Of a DNA stretch of 64,000 nt, positions 1-7,918 are shown piece by piece. Position numbers and translations under genes: made by a program. Source of the stretch: Collinsella tanakaei YIT 12063 (GTDB lineage Bacteria; Actinomycetota; Coriobacteriia; Coriobacteriales; Coriobacteriaceae). The notes under the pieces were generated by a model. The model was not told the DNA's origin and ran no database searches. It was given only the letters and a program-made list of their open reading frames with translations. The first letter of the stretch is position 1. Every line of letters begins with the position of its first letter. Location of the stretch: the NCBI RefSeq assembly GCF_000225705.1, contig NZ_JH126467.1:319153-383152 (forward strand), in the 5' to 3' direction.

Positions 1-322
1 ATTCGTCTAATACAATATTACGAGCCATCATGGCGGCATCATAGCTACCAGATAGATTCGAACTTATGGTTACGGCGATAACGTTGTCTGCCGACTTAAA
101 GATCTCAGTCCACTCCCCTACACTTGGACAAGAACTCGAACTTGCGGATGCCTCGATAGCTACAGCCTGGTTAAGCGCGTCTACATCGAGGTGCTCGTCA
201 TCGACATACTCGATACTGCCAACATTTACCTTAAGCGGCGCCAGACGGAATGACAAATGAGGAGTCTCGGGGGTGTACCCGCGAAGATTACAGCTTGAAT
301 CTGCTGCAATGCACCATGACAT
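1..322 (-). CDS. DegV family fatty-acid-binding protein, N-terminal part
   Basis: The minus strand is open from an ATG at 322 to the window edge, giving 107 residues. The start MSWCIAADSSCNL, the segment YVDDEHLDVDAL, the SCPSVGEW stretch and the ISSNLSGSYDAA motif match the N-terminal lobe of DegV/FakB proteins. In that family an Asp-Ser-Ser start and a Ser-Ser-x-Leu-Ser-Gly segment line the fatty-acid pocket. FakB-type members present fatty acids to a FakA kinase; which DegV subgroup this is cannot be told from half a protein. An AAGGGA ribosome site lies just upstream of the ATG. The C-terminal lobe is outside the window. Confidence 0.85.
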   Translation of the reverse strand, partial: MSWCIAADSSCNLRGYTPETPHLSFRLAPLKVNVGSIEYVDDEHLDVDALNQAVAIEASASSSSCPSVGEWTEIFKSADNVIAVTISSNLSGSYDAAMMARNIVLDE

Positions 323-387
323 AGCAGTTCCCTTCTAAGATGATGAAGTTCAAGTTATTATACTCCTGCTCTCCATGTAGTTTTGTA

Positions 388-401
388 TACTAGGTCTAGT
401 A
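388..401. promoter_or_regulatory. 14-bp palindrome between divergent genes
   Basis: TACTAGGTCTAGTA has six-base perfect arms around a GT centre. It lies in the 140-bp space between the divergent DegV gene and the DUF1836 gene, beside a TATACT that could be a -10 box. It may be an operator for either gene. The DUF1836 protein downstream has a helix-turn-helix-like fold and could bind it, but that is a guess. Confidence 0.3.
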
Positions 402-462
402 ATTTACAGTATCTTGTTTAATGTAACCTTAATTCTTAGAAGAGAAGGACGAGGGGTTGTTC

Positions 463-1083
463 ATGAAGCCGTCTCCCCAGGTTATTCCTATGGCAGATTC
501 ATCTGAGCAGATTTCTCCAGATGATCTTATTCCCACATTTCTTCCTGACGCATTTCTTAGATCAGAAGCGGCTATTAATATGCAGCGCTTCAAATTGCCC
601 CGTTATGACGATCTCCCAGAAATCCCTTTATACCGTGAACAAGTCATCTCTTATATAGAAAAGGCATTTGAGCCGCTGTCTTATTGCGTAGAAGGTCCTT
701 GGATAACGCCCTCTATGGTCAACAACTATGTAAAAGCTGGTCTTGTTCCCCCACCGGTGAAAAAGCTATATGGTAAAGATCAGCTTGCGCTGCTTGTTGC
801 TATCTGCATCTTTAAGCAGGTTCTATCTATGTCTGCGATAGAGCACCTCTTTAAAATTCAACGCATTACCTATCACAATGATGTCGCGTATAACTACACC
901 GTTACTGAGGTTACCAATTCCCTTTCAGCTGCATTCACTTCCACGTTCGAGACATCGGAAGATTCCGCCAAGTTGGTGACACGCGAATCACTTTTAGTTA
1001 GAAGTGCGGCCATTGCGTTTGCTTCTAGGTGCTACCTTATGGGCTATCTGAGATACACAGGTCTAGATAAGTCTTATAAATAA
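463..1083 (+). CDS. DUF1836 domain-containing protein
   Basis: The protein has 206 residues. The middle part carries the hallmarks of DUF1836: LPRYDDLPEIPLY, EQVISYIEK, a WITPSMVNNYVKAGLVPPP core, KLYGKDQLALL and FKQVLSMSAIEHLF. The family has a MerR-like winged-helix look and no settled function; members occur singly in Firmicutes and Coriobacteriia. The ATG at 463 is chosen over an in-frame TTG at 457 because GAGGGG (451-456) is spaced six bases from it. The gene is divergent from the DegV gene and ends in a shared terminator facing apt. A transcription-factor role is plausible from the fold only. Confidence 0.85.
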   Translation: MKPSPQVIPMADSSEQISPDDLIPTFLPDAFLRSEAAINMQRFKLPRYDDLPEIPLYREQVISYIEKAFEPLSYCVEGPWITPSMVNNYVKAGLVPPPVKKLYGKDQLALLVAICIFKQVLSMSAIEHLFKIQRITYHNDVAYNYTVTEVTNSLSAAFTSTFETSEDSAKLVTRESLLVRSAAIAFASRCYLMGYLRYTGLDKSYK

Positions 1084-1121
1084 TGGTCAGCAAGTGGCAG
1101 ATAATTAAATCGCTAAAAAAC

Positions 1122-1147
1122 AAGGCGTCCGATTATCGGACGCCTTT
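1122..1147. terminator. Bidirectional terminator between DUF1836 gene and apt
   Basis: GGCGTCCG and CGGACGCC arms form a stem around a short ATTAT loop, with an A-run before and a T-run after. It can serve both converging genes. Confidence 0.8.
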
Positions 1148-1176
1148 CTAATCAATACATGGTTTTAAAAATATGT

Positions 1177-1710
1177 CTAGCTTACCTTGATAAGGCTGAA
1201 TACGTCGTGATTGCCAGACTCAGCAAGCGTCGTACGAGGATTAAGGAACTGCAGCTCAAGAATGCAAGCAAACCCGACAAGTTCGGCACCGATTTGTTGG
1301 ACGAGCTTACCGGTCGCTGCAGCAGTGCCACCCGTTGCGATGAGATCGTCGACTATGAGAACCTTATCGCCGGGTTTGATTGCATCCTTGTGAATCTCAA
1401 GCGAGTCGGTACCGTATTCGAGTTCATAGCTAACTGAATAGGTATCACGAGGAAGCTTTCCGGGCTTGCGAGCAGGAATGAAGCCCGCACCCAGTTCCAT
1501 GGCTACAGGCACGCCGACGATGAAGCCGCGCGCTTCAGGTCCGACAACCTTGGTGATTCCAGCATCGCGAAAATGGTCGGCAATGGTTACAACGGTCTCT
1601 CGGAGACCATCCGGATCGGCGAAAAGAGGCGTGATGTCTTTGAAAACGACGCCGGGCTCGGGATAGTCGGGAATATCGACGATAAGGGACTCGAAGTTGA
1701 AATCGGACAT
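1177..1710 (-). CDS. apt: Adenine phosphoribosyltransferase
   Basis: This 177-residue protein has the usual length of bacterial Apt, which converts adenine and PRPP to AMP in purine salvage in the cytoplasm. The PRPP-binding motif VLIVDDLIATGGTAAA is at residues 117-132. The adenine-side segments PEPGVVFKDITPL (residues 17-29) and GPEARGF (57-63) are present. It is the last gene of the minus-strand group pgsA - FHA - MerR - apt, with about 40 bases between it and the MerR gene. Nothing unusual was seen. Confidence 0.97.
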   Translation of the reverse strand: MSDFNFESLIVDIPDYPEPGVVFKDITPLFADPDGLRETVVTIADHFRDAGITKVVGPEARGFIVGVPVAMELGAGFIPARKPGKLPRDTYSVSYELEYGTDSLEIHKDAIKPGDKVLIVDDLIATGGTAAATGKLVQQIGAELVGFACILELQFLNPRTTLAESGNHDVFSLIKVS

Positions 1711-1749
1711 TGAACGGACACCTTTCCTGTGGCTGGCCTATAGCATCGT

Positions 1750-2631
1750 CTAACGACGAGAGCTTGAAACCGAAGCACGGTTCTTAAGAGACGGAACCTC
1801 GATGGGCTTTATCTTCGCGGAATCGACATTGCTTTGAGCTGCCCGGGTCTTAGCGGCCTGGTCTGCGCGAGAAAGCTGCTCGTCGATCGTGTCGACATCA
1901 GCGTCCTCTACAACAGCATTAAGCGACTCGAAAACTCTGTTTTTGAGCAGAGCGGTGCGAACGCCGTCAGTGAGATCGTGAAGCTTGTTGAAAGCTCGTT
2001 CCAACTTTGCGGCGCGGTCATCGTCCGAATCGTCCATGCCGAGCATGCCAATCAAAACTTGCTCGAACATGGTCGACTCGCGGTTGGCTGCGGAAACGTA
2101 CTGGCGAAGGTTGCGCGGCTCGATATGAAAACGAGAAAGCTCAGCGCAGTAGCGGATGATCTCGAAGTCACGACCATCGATGAGTTCGCGATTCTGCGGA
2201 CTTTTGATGATGCGTATGAGGTCATTCTCAGCAAGGGAGCGAACGAATGATATCTCAACCCCGAGCAGATCCGGCATGTCCTCTATAGGATGCAGTTTCT
2301 GCTTGCTCTCCTTAGGCTGCGCCTTCATGGGGAGATCGGAAAGCAATCCGATCTCAAAGGCGAGAGTGGATAAATCGGTAGCGCTCTCGAGCTTCTGCTT
2401 GATTACGTTCAACGGCATGTATCGCGTTTTTTGTAGATGCAAAATGACTTCGAGTCGATCAACGTCCTCTTTTGAGTATTGACGGTAGCCTTTTGGAGTG
2501 CGATGCGGCGTTATCAGCCCCTCGTCCTCCAAGAAGCGAATCTTGGAGTTCGAGAGGTCTGGATAGGCACCGCGCAACAAGTTGACGACCTGACCGATGC
2601 TGAGGTAGCTGCGCTCAGCCAAATTACTCAC
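1750..2631 (-). CDS. MerR-family regulator, FtsR-like
   Basis: The 293-residue protein has an N-terminal MerR helix-turn-helix: YLSIGQVVNLL, then SKIRFLEDEGLITPHRTPKGYRQYS and DVDRLEVILHLQ within about the first 80 residues. A long helical C-terminal part follows. In many Actinobacteria a MerR gene sits directly after the GarA/OdhI FHA gene; the corynebacterial member, FtsR, activates ftsZ. The same order here supports an FtsR-like assignment. The start is taken as GTG at 2631, which overlaps the end of the FHA gene and suggests translational coupling. A longer reading frame upstream is only the FHA gene in another frame. The C-terminal 40 residues are basic and low in complexity. Confidence 0.85.
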   Translation of the reverse strand: MSNLAERSYLSIGQVVNLLRGAYPDLSNSKIRFLEDEGLITPHRTPKGYRQYSKEDVDRLEVILHLQKTRYMPLNVIKQKLESATDLSTLAFEIGLLSDLPMKAQPKESKQKLHPIEDMPDLLGVEISFVRSLAENDLIRIIKSPQNRELIDGRDFEIIRYCAELSRFHIEPRNLRQYVSAANRESTMFEQVLIGMLGMDDSDDDRAAKLERAFNKLHDLTDGVRTALLKNRVFESLNAVVEDADVDTIDEQLSRADQAAKTRAAQSNVDSAKIKPIEVPSLKNRASVSSSRR

Positions 2632-3058
2632 CAGTCTCAATGCGCTCCGGCGTGCTCTCGTGATAGATGAGCGTGAACGTACCGATCTGAACGGAAGAAC
2701 CGTCATGGAGGGGCGCGGAGTTTACGATAGCGCCATCGACCCATGTGCCGTTAAGGGAGCCCAGGTCCTCGATGAGGACTCCCATGGGCCCACGCTTAAT
2801 CTTCGCATGAGCGCGAGAAACGGTCATGTCGTTAAGGAAGATGCTGTTAGCCGGATCGCGACCAACGGTTGTTTCAACCTCGTCGAGCTCGAAGGTGTTG
2901 CCAGTCTGGGGGCCCTTAATGATGGTGAGAACGGGAGTGCTAACTTGGACTTTTCTCATAAGATCGGGTGCGGTCGCATCGTCCAAAGGCATACGAAAAA
3001 CGCAGGTGGCATCGGTGCCCTCGCCCATGCCGGACATGTTGTTATAAGTCTCTACCAT
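2624..3058 (-). CDS. garA: FHA-domain protein, GarA/OdhI-like
   Basis: This 144-residue protein has an N-terminal flexible segment and one FHA domain (about residues 42-135). The phosphothreonine-binding elements VGRDPANSIFL (65-75), VSRAHAKI (80-87) and SLNGTWV (101-107) are all present. Residues 16-22, DATCVFR, align with the phosphosite region of mycobacterial GarA, where adjacent threonines are phosphorylated by PknG and PknB and then bind the protein's own FHA domain. GarA/OdhI inhibits 2-oxoglutarate dehydrogenase and tunes glutamate metabolism; whether that target exists here is unknown. Only one of the two adjacent threonines (T18) is kept. The gene follows pgsA and overlaps the MerR gene. 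Confidence 0.88.
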   Translation of the reverse strand: MVETYNNMSGMGEGTDATCVFRMPLDDATAPDLMRKVQVSTPVLTIIKGPQTGNTFELDEVETTVGRDPANSIFLNDMTVSRAHAKIKRGPMGVLIEDLGSLNGTWVDGAIVNSAPLHDGSSVQIGTFTLIYHESTPERIETGE

Positions 3059-3117
3059 GGCAAACCCCTAGTAAAAATTGAAATTACATACTCGATATTC
3101 TACCCCACTGAGAATGA

Positions 3118-3879
3118 TTAGTGCTCAGGGGAAACCTGCTCATCGGACTCAATTATTTCCGGATTGAGAAAATCCGCTTTCTCATCTTCCGGGTGATCAA
3201 GCGCGTGCCTAATCGCCTTGACACCCTTGTAGGTGTATATAACGCCCGTGATCATGGAGAAGACAACTCCAAGGTATACGAAGAAAATTCCCATAGGCGC
3301 CGGGGTACCGTTAAGACCCGGAAAACTGGAAAAGGACGCGGGCAGAAAGCTCAGGCCATCCAAAACAGGGAGACCAAATAGCATCAGCGAAAAGCCGGCC
3401 ATAAGGAAGGCAGTGGCCGCTTTGCCGGTGTAGACGACGTCGATGGGTCGCCTATGATATCGGCGAACGATGAGGTTGCCTAAACCGAGATATACATCGC
3501 GACCGATAATGAGCGCGCAAACCCATAAGGGAAGCTCCGCTCTCGCAACAAGCCCGACGACACCAGTGAACAGAAGGGCACGATCAACGATGGGATCCAT
3601 CATCTTGCCCAGCCAGCTGACAGTTTTGGTAGCTCTAGCTATCTGGCCGTCAAGCCAATCGGTAGATGCGGCGACCGCATAGATTACAAGCGCTACATAA
3701 CGGTTGTAATCCGTGACAAATAAGTAGAGAAATACAAACGTTAAGATCAACCTTATAAAGGTAATGAAGTTAGAGATCGTAAAAATTTTATTTGAGGGGT
3801 AATCGGATGTACCGATTAGCTCTTTTTTAATCTTTTTCCTAAGGCCCACTGGCGGTCCCCGGTTTCCTCGAGAGTACAC
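3118..3879 (-). CDS. pgsA: CDP-alcohol phosphatidyltransferase, PgsA-like
   Basis: This 253-residue membrane protein makes phosphatidylglycerol phosphate or a related phospholipid from CDP-diacylglycerol. The complete CDP-alcohol phosphotransferase signature is seen: D74, D77, G78, A81, R82, G91, D95 and D99, in the order DWLDG, AR, G, DPIVD. At least four hydrophobic segments follow or flank it (for example residues 40-57 and 105-123). The acidic C-terminal tail (about 25 residues) is presumably cytoplasmic. It is the first gene of the cluster with the GarA-like and MerR genes. PgsA is the likeliest family member; a phosphatidylinositol phosphate synthase is less likely. Confidence 0.88.
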   Translation of the reverse strand: MYSRGNRGPPVGLRKKIKKELIGTSDYPSNKIFTISNFITFIRLILTFVFLYLFVTDYNRYVALVIYAVAASTDWLDGQIARATKTVSWLGKMMDPIVDRALLFTGVVGLVARAELPLWVCALIIGRDVYLGLGNLIVRRYHRRPIDVVYTGKAATAFLMAGFSLMLFGLPVLDGLSFLPASFSSFPGLNGTPAPMGIFFVYLGVVFSMITGVIYTYKGVKAIRHALDHPEDEKADFLNPEIIESDEQVSPEH

Positions 3880-4063
3880 AACGTTTCATTACTATACCCG
3901 CTAACCATACTTTGAACGCTATCCCCACATACGTTCTGAATAGGTTTTCAAAAAAGTACCCGAATATAACCAAAAAGCAGCTAATCGTTACCCCTTCTTC
4001 GTTCGGCGAAAAATGATTCTAGATAATCCTGCTCTGAATAAACTAGCTATAGAAAATAAAATA

Positions 4064-4077
4064 TTGAAGCGCTCCAA
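4064..4077. promoter_or_regulatory. Operator-like imperfect palindrome O1
   Basis: TTGAAGCGCTCCAA is a palindrome with one mismatched pair and a central CG step, as in LacI/GalR-family operators. The same 15 bases (with one more A at 4063) recur inverted at 4219-4233, 155 bp centre to centre. Confidence 0.6.
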
Positions 4078-4095
4078 CTTTCTATATGCTTACAT

Positions 4096-4122
4096 TTGCT
4101 TTAACCAGAACTTATCTATAAT
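4096..4122 (+). promoter_or_regulatory. Candidate adhE promoter
   Basis: TTGCTT at 4096-4101 and a perfect TATAAT at 4117-4122 are separated by 15 bases, shorter than the ideal 17. The promoter lies between the two operator copies and would give a leader of about 195 bases before adhE. Confidence 0.5.
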
Positions 4123-4218
4123 GAGAATAAAGATTACTAGGAGAATTGCCGATTTTTATAGGGTGACAGCTCACTAATCAACCCGTTCACCATCTTGCTT
4201 TTAAAAAATATATAGACA

Positions 4219-4232
4219 TTGGAGCGCTTCAA
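4219..4232. promoter_or_regulatory. Operator-like imperfect palindrome O2
   Basis: TTGGAGCGCTTCAA is the exact reverse complement of O1. It would lie about 90 bases downstream of the start point set by the TATAAT at 4117. A repressor bound here could block elongation or form a loop with O1. Confidence 0.6.
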
Positions 4233-4324
4233 TTAGAGAGAATTGCCAAAAGTCTGTTCACTTCCCTATTCCTAATTGCTATCATTCAAGTTGTTGGGTA
4301 AGGCCGCCGCTTAAGGAGAGCAGT

Positions 4325-6970
4325 ATGGCAAAGAAACCTATCGCAAACCCTGCACCCCAAATCGTAGACTCAGTTGAATCCCTTGAGGCGAAGCTCGCGC
4401 GCATGCGCGAGGCCCAGGGGATTTTTGCTAAGTTTACGCAGGAGCAGGTCGACAAGATCTTCTATGAGGCTGCGATGGCCGCTAATAAGGCTCGCATCCC
4501 CTTGGCCCGTATGGCCGTAGAAGAGACCGGTCGTGGAGTCCTCGAGGACAAGGTGATCAAGAATCACTACGCCGCCGAGTACATCTACAACGCGTACAAG
4601 AACACAAAGACATGCGGAGTTATCGAGCGCGACGAGGCGTACGGCATCACCAAGATAGCCGAGCCCATCGGTCTTGTTGGCGCGGTCATCCCCACCACCA
4701 ACCCCACCTCCACCGCTATTTTCAAGTGCCTTATCTGCTTGAAGACTCGCAACGCGATCATTATCAGCCCGCATCCCGCAGCTGCTAAGTGCACTATCGC
4801 CGCTGCCAAGCTGGTTCTGGATGCTGCCGTCAAGGCTGGCGCACCCGAGGAGATCATCGGCTGGGTCGACGTTCCCTCCATCGACCTTACTAATATGGTT
4901 ATGCGCGACGTCGATATCATCCTCGCGACCGGCGGCCCGGGCATGGTCAAGGCTGCCTACAGCTCCGGCAAGCCCGCCCTGGGCGTCGGCGCTGGCAACA
5001 CCCCCGTTGTCATCGATGACACCGCGGACGTCAAGCTCGCCGTCAACTCCATCATCCACTCCAAGACCTTTGACAACGGTATGATTTGCGCTTCCGAGCA
5101 GTCCGTTACCGTTATCGATACCATCTACGACCAGGTCAAGTCCGAGTTCGCTCGCCGCGGCTGCTATTTCGTGAAGAAGGGCGCCGAGATGGAGGCCCTG
5201 CGCGAGGCCATGTTCAAGAACGGAGCCCTGGACCATCGCATCCCCGGTATGCCCGCCGCCAAAATTGCCGAACTCGCCGGTATCGAGGTTCCCGCAAAGA
5301 CCAAGATCCTGATCGCCGAGGTGGAGTCCACTGATCCCGAGAAGGAAGAGTTCTCGCACGAGAAGCTCTCCCCCGTGCTGGCGATGTATCACGCCGCCAA
5401 CTTCCAGGAGGCAGTGGACAAGGCGGAGCACCTGGTCCTCGCCGGCGGCCCTGGCCACACTGCGTCCCTCTACGTGCATCCCGCCCAGGCCGAGAAGATC
5501 GCCCTGTTTGAGGACACGATGAAGGCTTGCCGCATCGTCGTCAACACCCCCTCCTCTCAGGGCGGCATCGGCGACCTGTACAACTTCGGTATGAAGCCCT
5601 CCCTTACCCTGGGCTGCGGTTCCTGGGGTGGCAACTCCGTCTCCGAGAACGTTGGGGTGAAGCACTTGCTGAACGTAAAGACCGTGGCTGAGCGCCGCGA
5701 GAACATGCTCTGGTTCAGGGCTCCTGAGAAGGTCTACTTCAAGAAGGGTTCCACCCCCGTCGCACTCGACGAGCTTGGCACCGTCATGGGCAAGAAGCGC
5801 GCCTTCATCGTTACCGACCAGTTCCTCTTCAAGAACGGCAATACCCGTGCTATCGAGGCTAAGCTGGACGAGATGGGCATCGCTCACGACTGCTTCTACG
5901 ATGTCGAGCCCGACCCCTCGCTGCAGTGCGCGCGCCGTGGTGCCGCCCAGATGGCCCTCTTCGAGCCCGACGTCATCATCGCGGTCGGTGGCGGATCCGC
6001 TATGGACGCCGGCAAGATCATGTGGATGATGTACGAGCACCCCGAGTGCAACTTCGAAGACATGGCCATGGACTTCATGGACATCCGCAAGCGTATCTTC
6101 ACCTTCCCCGAGATGGGCAAGAAGGCTTACTTCGTCGCCGTCCCGACCTCCTCGGGTACCGGCTCCGAGGTAACGCCGTTCGCGATCATCACCGATAAGG
6201 ACACCGGCATCAAGTGGCCGCTCGCCGACTACGCGCTGCTGCCTAACATGGCGATCGTCGACGTCGATAACGCAATGACGGCCCCGCGCGGTCTTACCGC
6301 TGCTTCTGGCATCGACGTTATGACCCACGCCATCGAGTCCTACGTCTCCATCATGGCTTCCGACTACACCCAGGGCCTTTCCATGAAGGCAGTCAAGCTG
6401 GTCTTCGAGAACCTGCCTTCCGCTTACGAGAACGGCGCCAAGGATCCGCACGCTCGCGAGGAGATGCACAATGCCTCTTGCATGGCAGGCATGGCATTCG
6501 CCAACGCCTTCTTGGGCCTCAACCACTCTATGGCCCACAAGCTCGGCGCCTTCCATCATCTGCCCCACGGTATCGCGAACGCCATCATCCTGACCCGCGT
6601 CATGCGCTACAACGCCGCCGAGGCTCCTGTCAAGATGGGCACCTTCTCCCAGTATCCCTACCCCAACGCTCTGCACAACTATGCCGATCTCGCTCGCTAC
6701 GCGGGCATCCAGGGCAAGGACGACAAGGAGGTCTTTGAGAACTTCGTCGTCGCCCTTGAGGAGCTCAAGGAGACCATCGGCGTAAAGAAGACCATCGCCG
6801 ACTACGGCGTGGACGAGCAGTACTTCCTCGACACCCTTGACGACATGGTCGAGCAGGCGTTCAACGATCAGTGCACCGGTGCCAACCCGCGCTACCCGCT
6901 CATGAGCGAGATCAAGGAGCTCTTCCTCGACGCCTACTACGGCCGTGAGCCGCAGTCCTACGAGGTCTAA
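4325..6970 (+). CDS. adhE: Bifunctional acetaldehyde-CoA / alcohol dehydrogenase
   Basis: The 881-residue protein reduces acetyl-CoA to acetaldehyde and then to ethanol, regenerating NAD in fermentation; AdhE forms long spirosomes in the cytoplasm. The N-terminal aldehyde dehydrogenase domain (about 15-450) has the catalytic cysteine C255 in MICASEQS and the ALGVGAGNTP segment. The C-terminal iron-dependent alcohol dehydrogenase domain (about 460-870) has the NAD motif GGGSAMDAGK near residue 553, GTGSEVTPFA, and the metal ligands in SMAHKLGAFHHLPHG near 735. Length matches the family. A good AAGGAG site precedes the ATG. Base use here is strongly codon-biased, as expected for a highly expressed gene. 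Confidence 0.98.
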   Translation: MAKKPIANPAPQIVDSVESLEAKLARMREAQGIFAKFTQEQVDKIFYEAAMAANKARIPLARMAVEETGRGVLEDKVIKNHYAAEYIYNAYKNTKTCGVIERDEAYGITKIAEPIGLVGAVIPTTNPTSTAIFKCLICLKTRNAIIISPHPAAAKCTIAAAKLVLDAAVKAGAPEEIIGWVDVPSIDLTNMVMRDVDIILATGGPGMVKAAYSSGKPALGVGAGNTPVVIDDTADVKLAVNSIIHSKTFDNGMICASEQSVTVIDTIYDQVKSEFARRGCYFVKKGAEMEALREAMFKNGALDHRIPGMPAAKIAELAGIEVPAKTKILIAEVESTDPEKEEFSHEKLSPVLAMYHAANFQEAVDKAEHLVLAGGPGHTASLYVHPAQAEKIALFEDTMKACRIVVNTPSSQGGIGDLYNFGMKPSLTLGCGSWGGNSVSENVGVKHLLNVKTVAERRENMLWFRAPEKVYFKKGSTPVALDELGTVMGKKRAFIVTDQFLFKNGNTRAIEAKLDEMGIAHDCFYDVEPDPSLQCARRGAAQMALFEPDVIIAVGGGSAMDAGKIMWMMYEHPECNFEDMAMDFMDIRKRIFTFPEMGKKAYFVAVPTSSGTGSEVTPFAIITDKDTGIKWPLADYALLPNMAIVDVDNAMTAPRGLTAASGIDVMTHAIESYVSIMASDYTQGLSMKAVKLVFENLPSAYENGAKDPHAREEMHNASCMAGMAFANAFLGLNHSMAHKLGAFHHLPHGIANAIILTRVMRYNAAEAPVKMGTFSQYPYPNALHNYADLARYAGIQGKDDKEVFENFVVALEELKETIGVKKTIADYGVDEQYFLDTLDDMVEQAFNDQCTGANPRYPLMSEIKELFLDAYYGREPQSYEV

Positions 6971-6989
6971 GGGACTTAACCGTTGTTTA

Positions 6990-7015
6990 GAGCGGGGACG
7001 CTGATGTTCCCGCTC
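6990..7015 (+). other. Stem-loop between adhE and the phosphotransferase gene
   Basis: GAGCGGG and CCCGCTC arms pair around an 11-base loop. There is no T-run after it, so it is more likely an mRNA-stabilising or weak attenuating structure inside an operon than a full terminator. Confidence 0.5.
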
Positions 7016-7052
7016 CCACCTGTCGGCGCTATACCAGAAAGGATGCGCAGAT

Positions 7053-7817
7053 ATGATTCTCTCCGATTCCAAGACCCAGATCGTCGAGCGCGGTAACAAG
7101 AAGGTCTATGACCTGGGCGACAAGATCGTCAAGGTCGCCAATGCCGCCAAGCCCGTATCGGATGTTTTCAACGAGGCCCTGAACCTCGCCCGCATCAATG
7201 AGGCCGGTATCCGTTCCCCCAAGGTTCTCGAGGTTTCAGAGGTCGAGGGCGACGGTTGGGCCGTTATGACCGAGAAGGTTCCGGGTGTCACTCTTGCCGA
7301 GAAGATGGCAGAGGACCCCAGCCGTTTCTATGAGTATCTTGAGCAGTTTGTCGACCTCCAGATTGAGATTCACGGCTTCCGTGCCCCGCTTCTTAACCGC
7401 CAGCGCGACAAGTATGCTCGTATGATCAACAGCCTGGCCCAGATCAACGCGACCACCCGCTACAACCTTCTTGAGCGCCTTGACGGCATGAAGAAGGAGT
7501 TCCAGGTGTGCCATGGTGACTTCAACCCCTCCAACGTTATTGTTGGCGAGGACGGCAACCTCTACGTCTGCGACTGGGCCCACGCCACCCAGGGCTCTCC
7601 CGCTGCCGACGCAGCTATGACCTACCTGCTTTTTGCGCTTCAGGATAAGCAGCAGGCAGAGGCCTATCTCGAGCTCTACTGCGATCGCGCCGATGTGCCC
7701 ATGCAGATTGTTCGTCGCTGGATGTCCATCGTCGCTGCCTCCGAGCTTGCTCGCGGCCGCGCTGACCAGGATGCCGACTTCCTGCTGAGCTGGATCGACG
7801 TCGTCGATTATCAGTAG
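7053..7817 (+). CDS. APH/choline-kinase-fold phosphotransferase
   Basis: This 254-residue protein has a kinase-like fold. The Brenner motif HGDFNPSN (residues 154-161) supplies the catalytic Asp and Asn, and VCDWAHAT (172-179) supplies the metal-binding Asp. The N-terminal lobe has the GNKKVYDLGDKIVKV hairpin with a lysine suited to ATP binding. The family phosphorylates small hydroxyl compounds such as choline, homoserine, methylthioribose or aminoglycosides. The substrate here is unknown. It starts 82 bases after adhE on the same strand and is probably cotranscribed. Antibiotic resistance is unlikely from context. Confidence 0.8.
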   Translation: MILSDSKTQIVERGNKKVYDLGDKIVKVANAAKPVSDVFNEALNLARINEAGIRSPKVLEVSEVEGDGWAVMTEKVPGVTLAEKMAEDPSRFYEYLEQFVDLQIEIHGFRAPLLNRQRDKYARMINSLAQINATTRYNLLERLDGMKKEFQVCHGDFNPSNVIVGEDGNLYVCDWAHATQGSPAADAAMTYLLFALQDKQQAEAYLELYCDRADVPMQIVRRWMSIVAASELARGRADQDADFLLSWIDVVDYQ

Positions 7818-7846
7818 GAAATACAAGGCCTAGCCTCTAGCTAATA

Positions 7847-7890
7847 AATCCCCCGGCAGCTATATTCAAGCAGCAGCCGGGGGATTATTG
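7847..7890. terminator. Bidirectional terminator after the phosphotransferase gene
   Basis: AATCCCCCGGC pairs with GCCGGGGGATT around a 15-base loop, followed by TATTGTTTCT. It lies between this gene and the converging thiamine kinase gene. Confidence 0.8.
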
Positions 7891-7918
7891 TTTCTATTTG
7901 AAGATGGCTCCGTCAAGC

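Larger units (their letters stand above)
3880..4324. promoter_or_regulatory. 445-bp regulatory region upstream of adhE
   Basis: No gene is supported in this AT-rich stretch between pgsA (minus) and adhE (plus). It holds two copies of a 15-base operator-like sequence in opposite orientation (4063-4077 and 4219-4233), a TATAAT box between them, a GTGA-CAGC-TCAC inverted repeat near 4163, and a 10-base direct repeat, GAGAATTGCC, at 4141 and 4238. A promoter for pgsA must also lie here. The long leader and the operator pair suggest adhE is strongly controlled. Confidence 0.7.

Noticed and set aside
4370..7099. 909-codon open frame on the minus strand opposite adhE
   Set aside because: It is fully antisense to an intact adhE, has no domain and reads as Val/Gly/Leu/Asp-rich text. 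Strong codon bias keeps the antisense frame free of stops.
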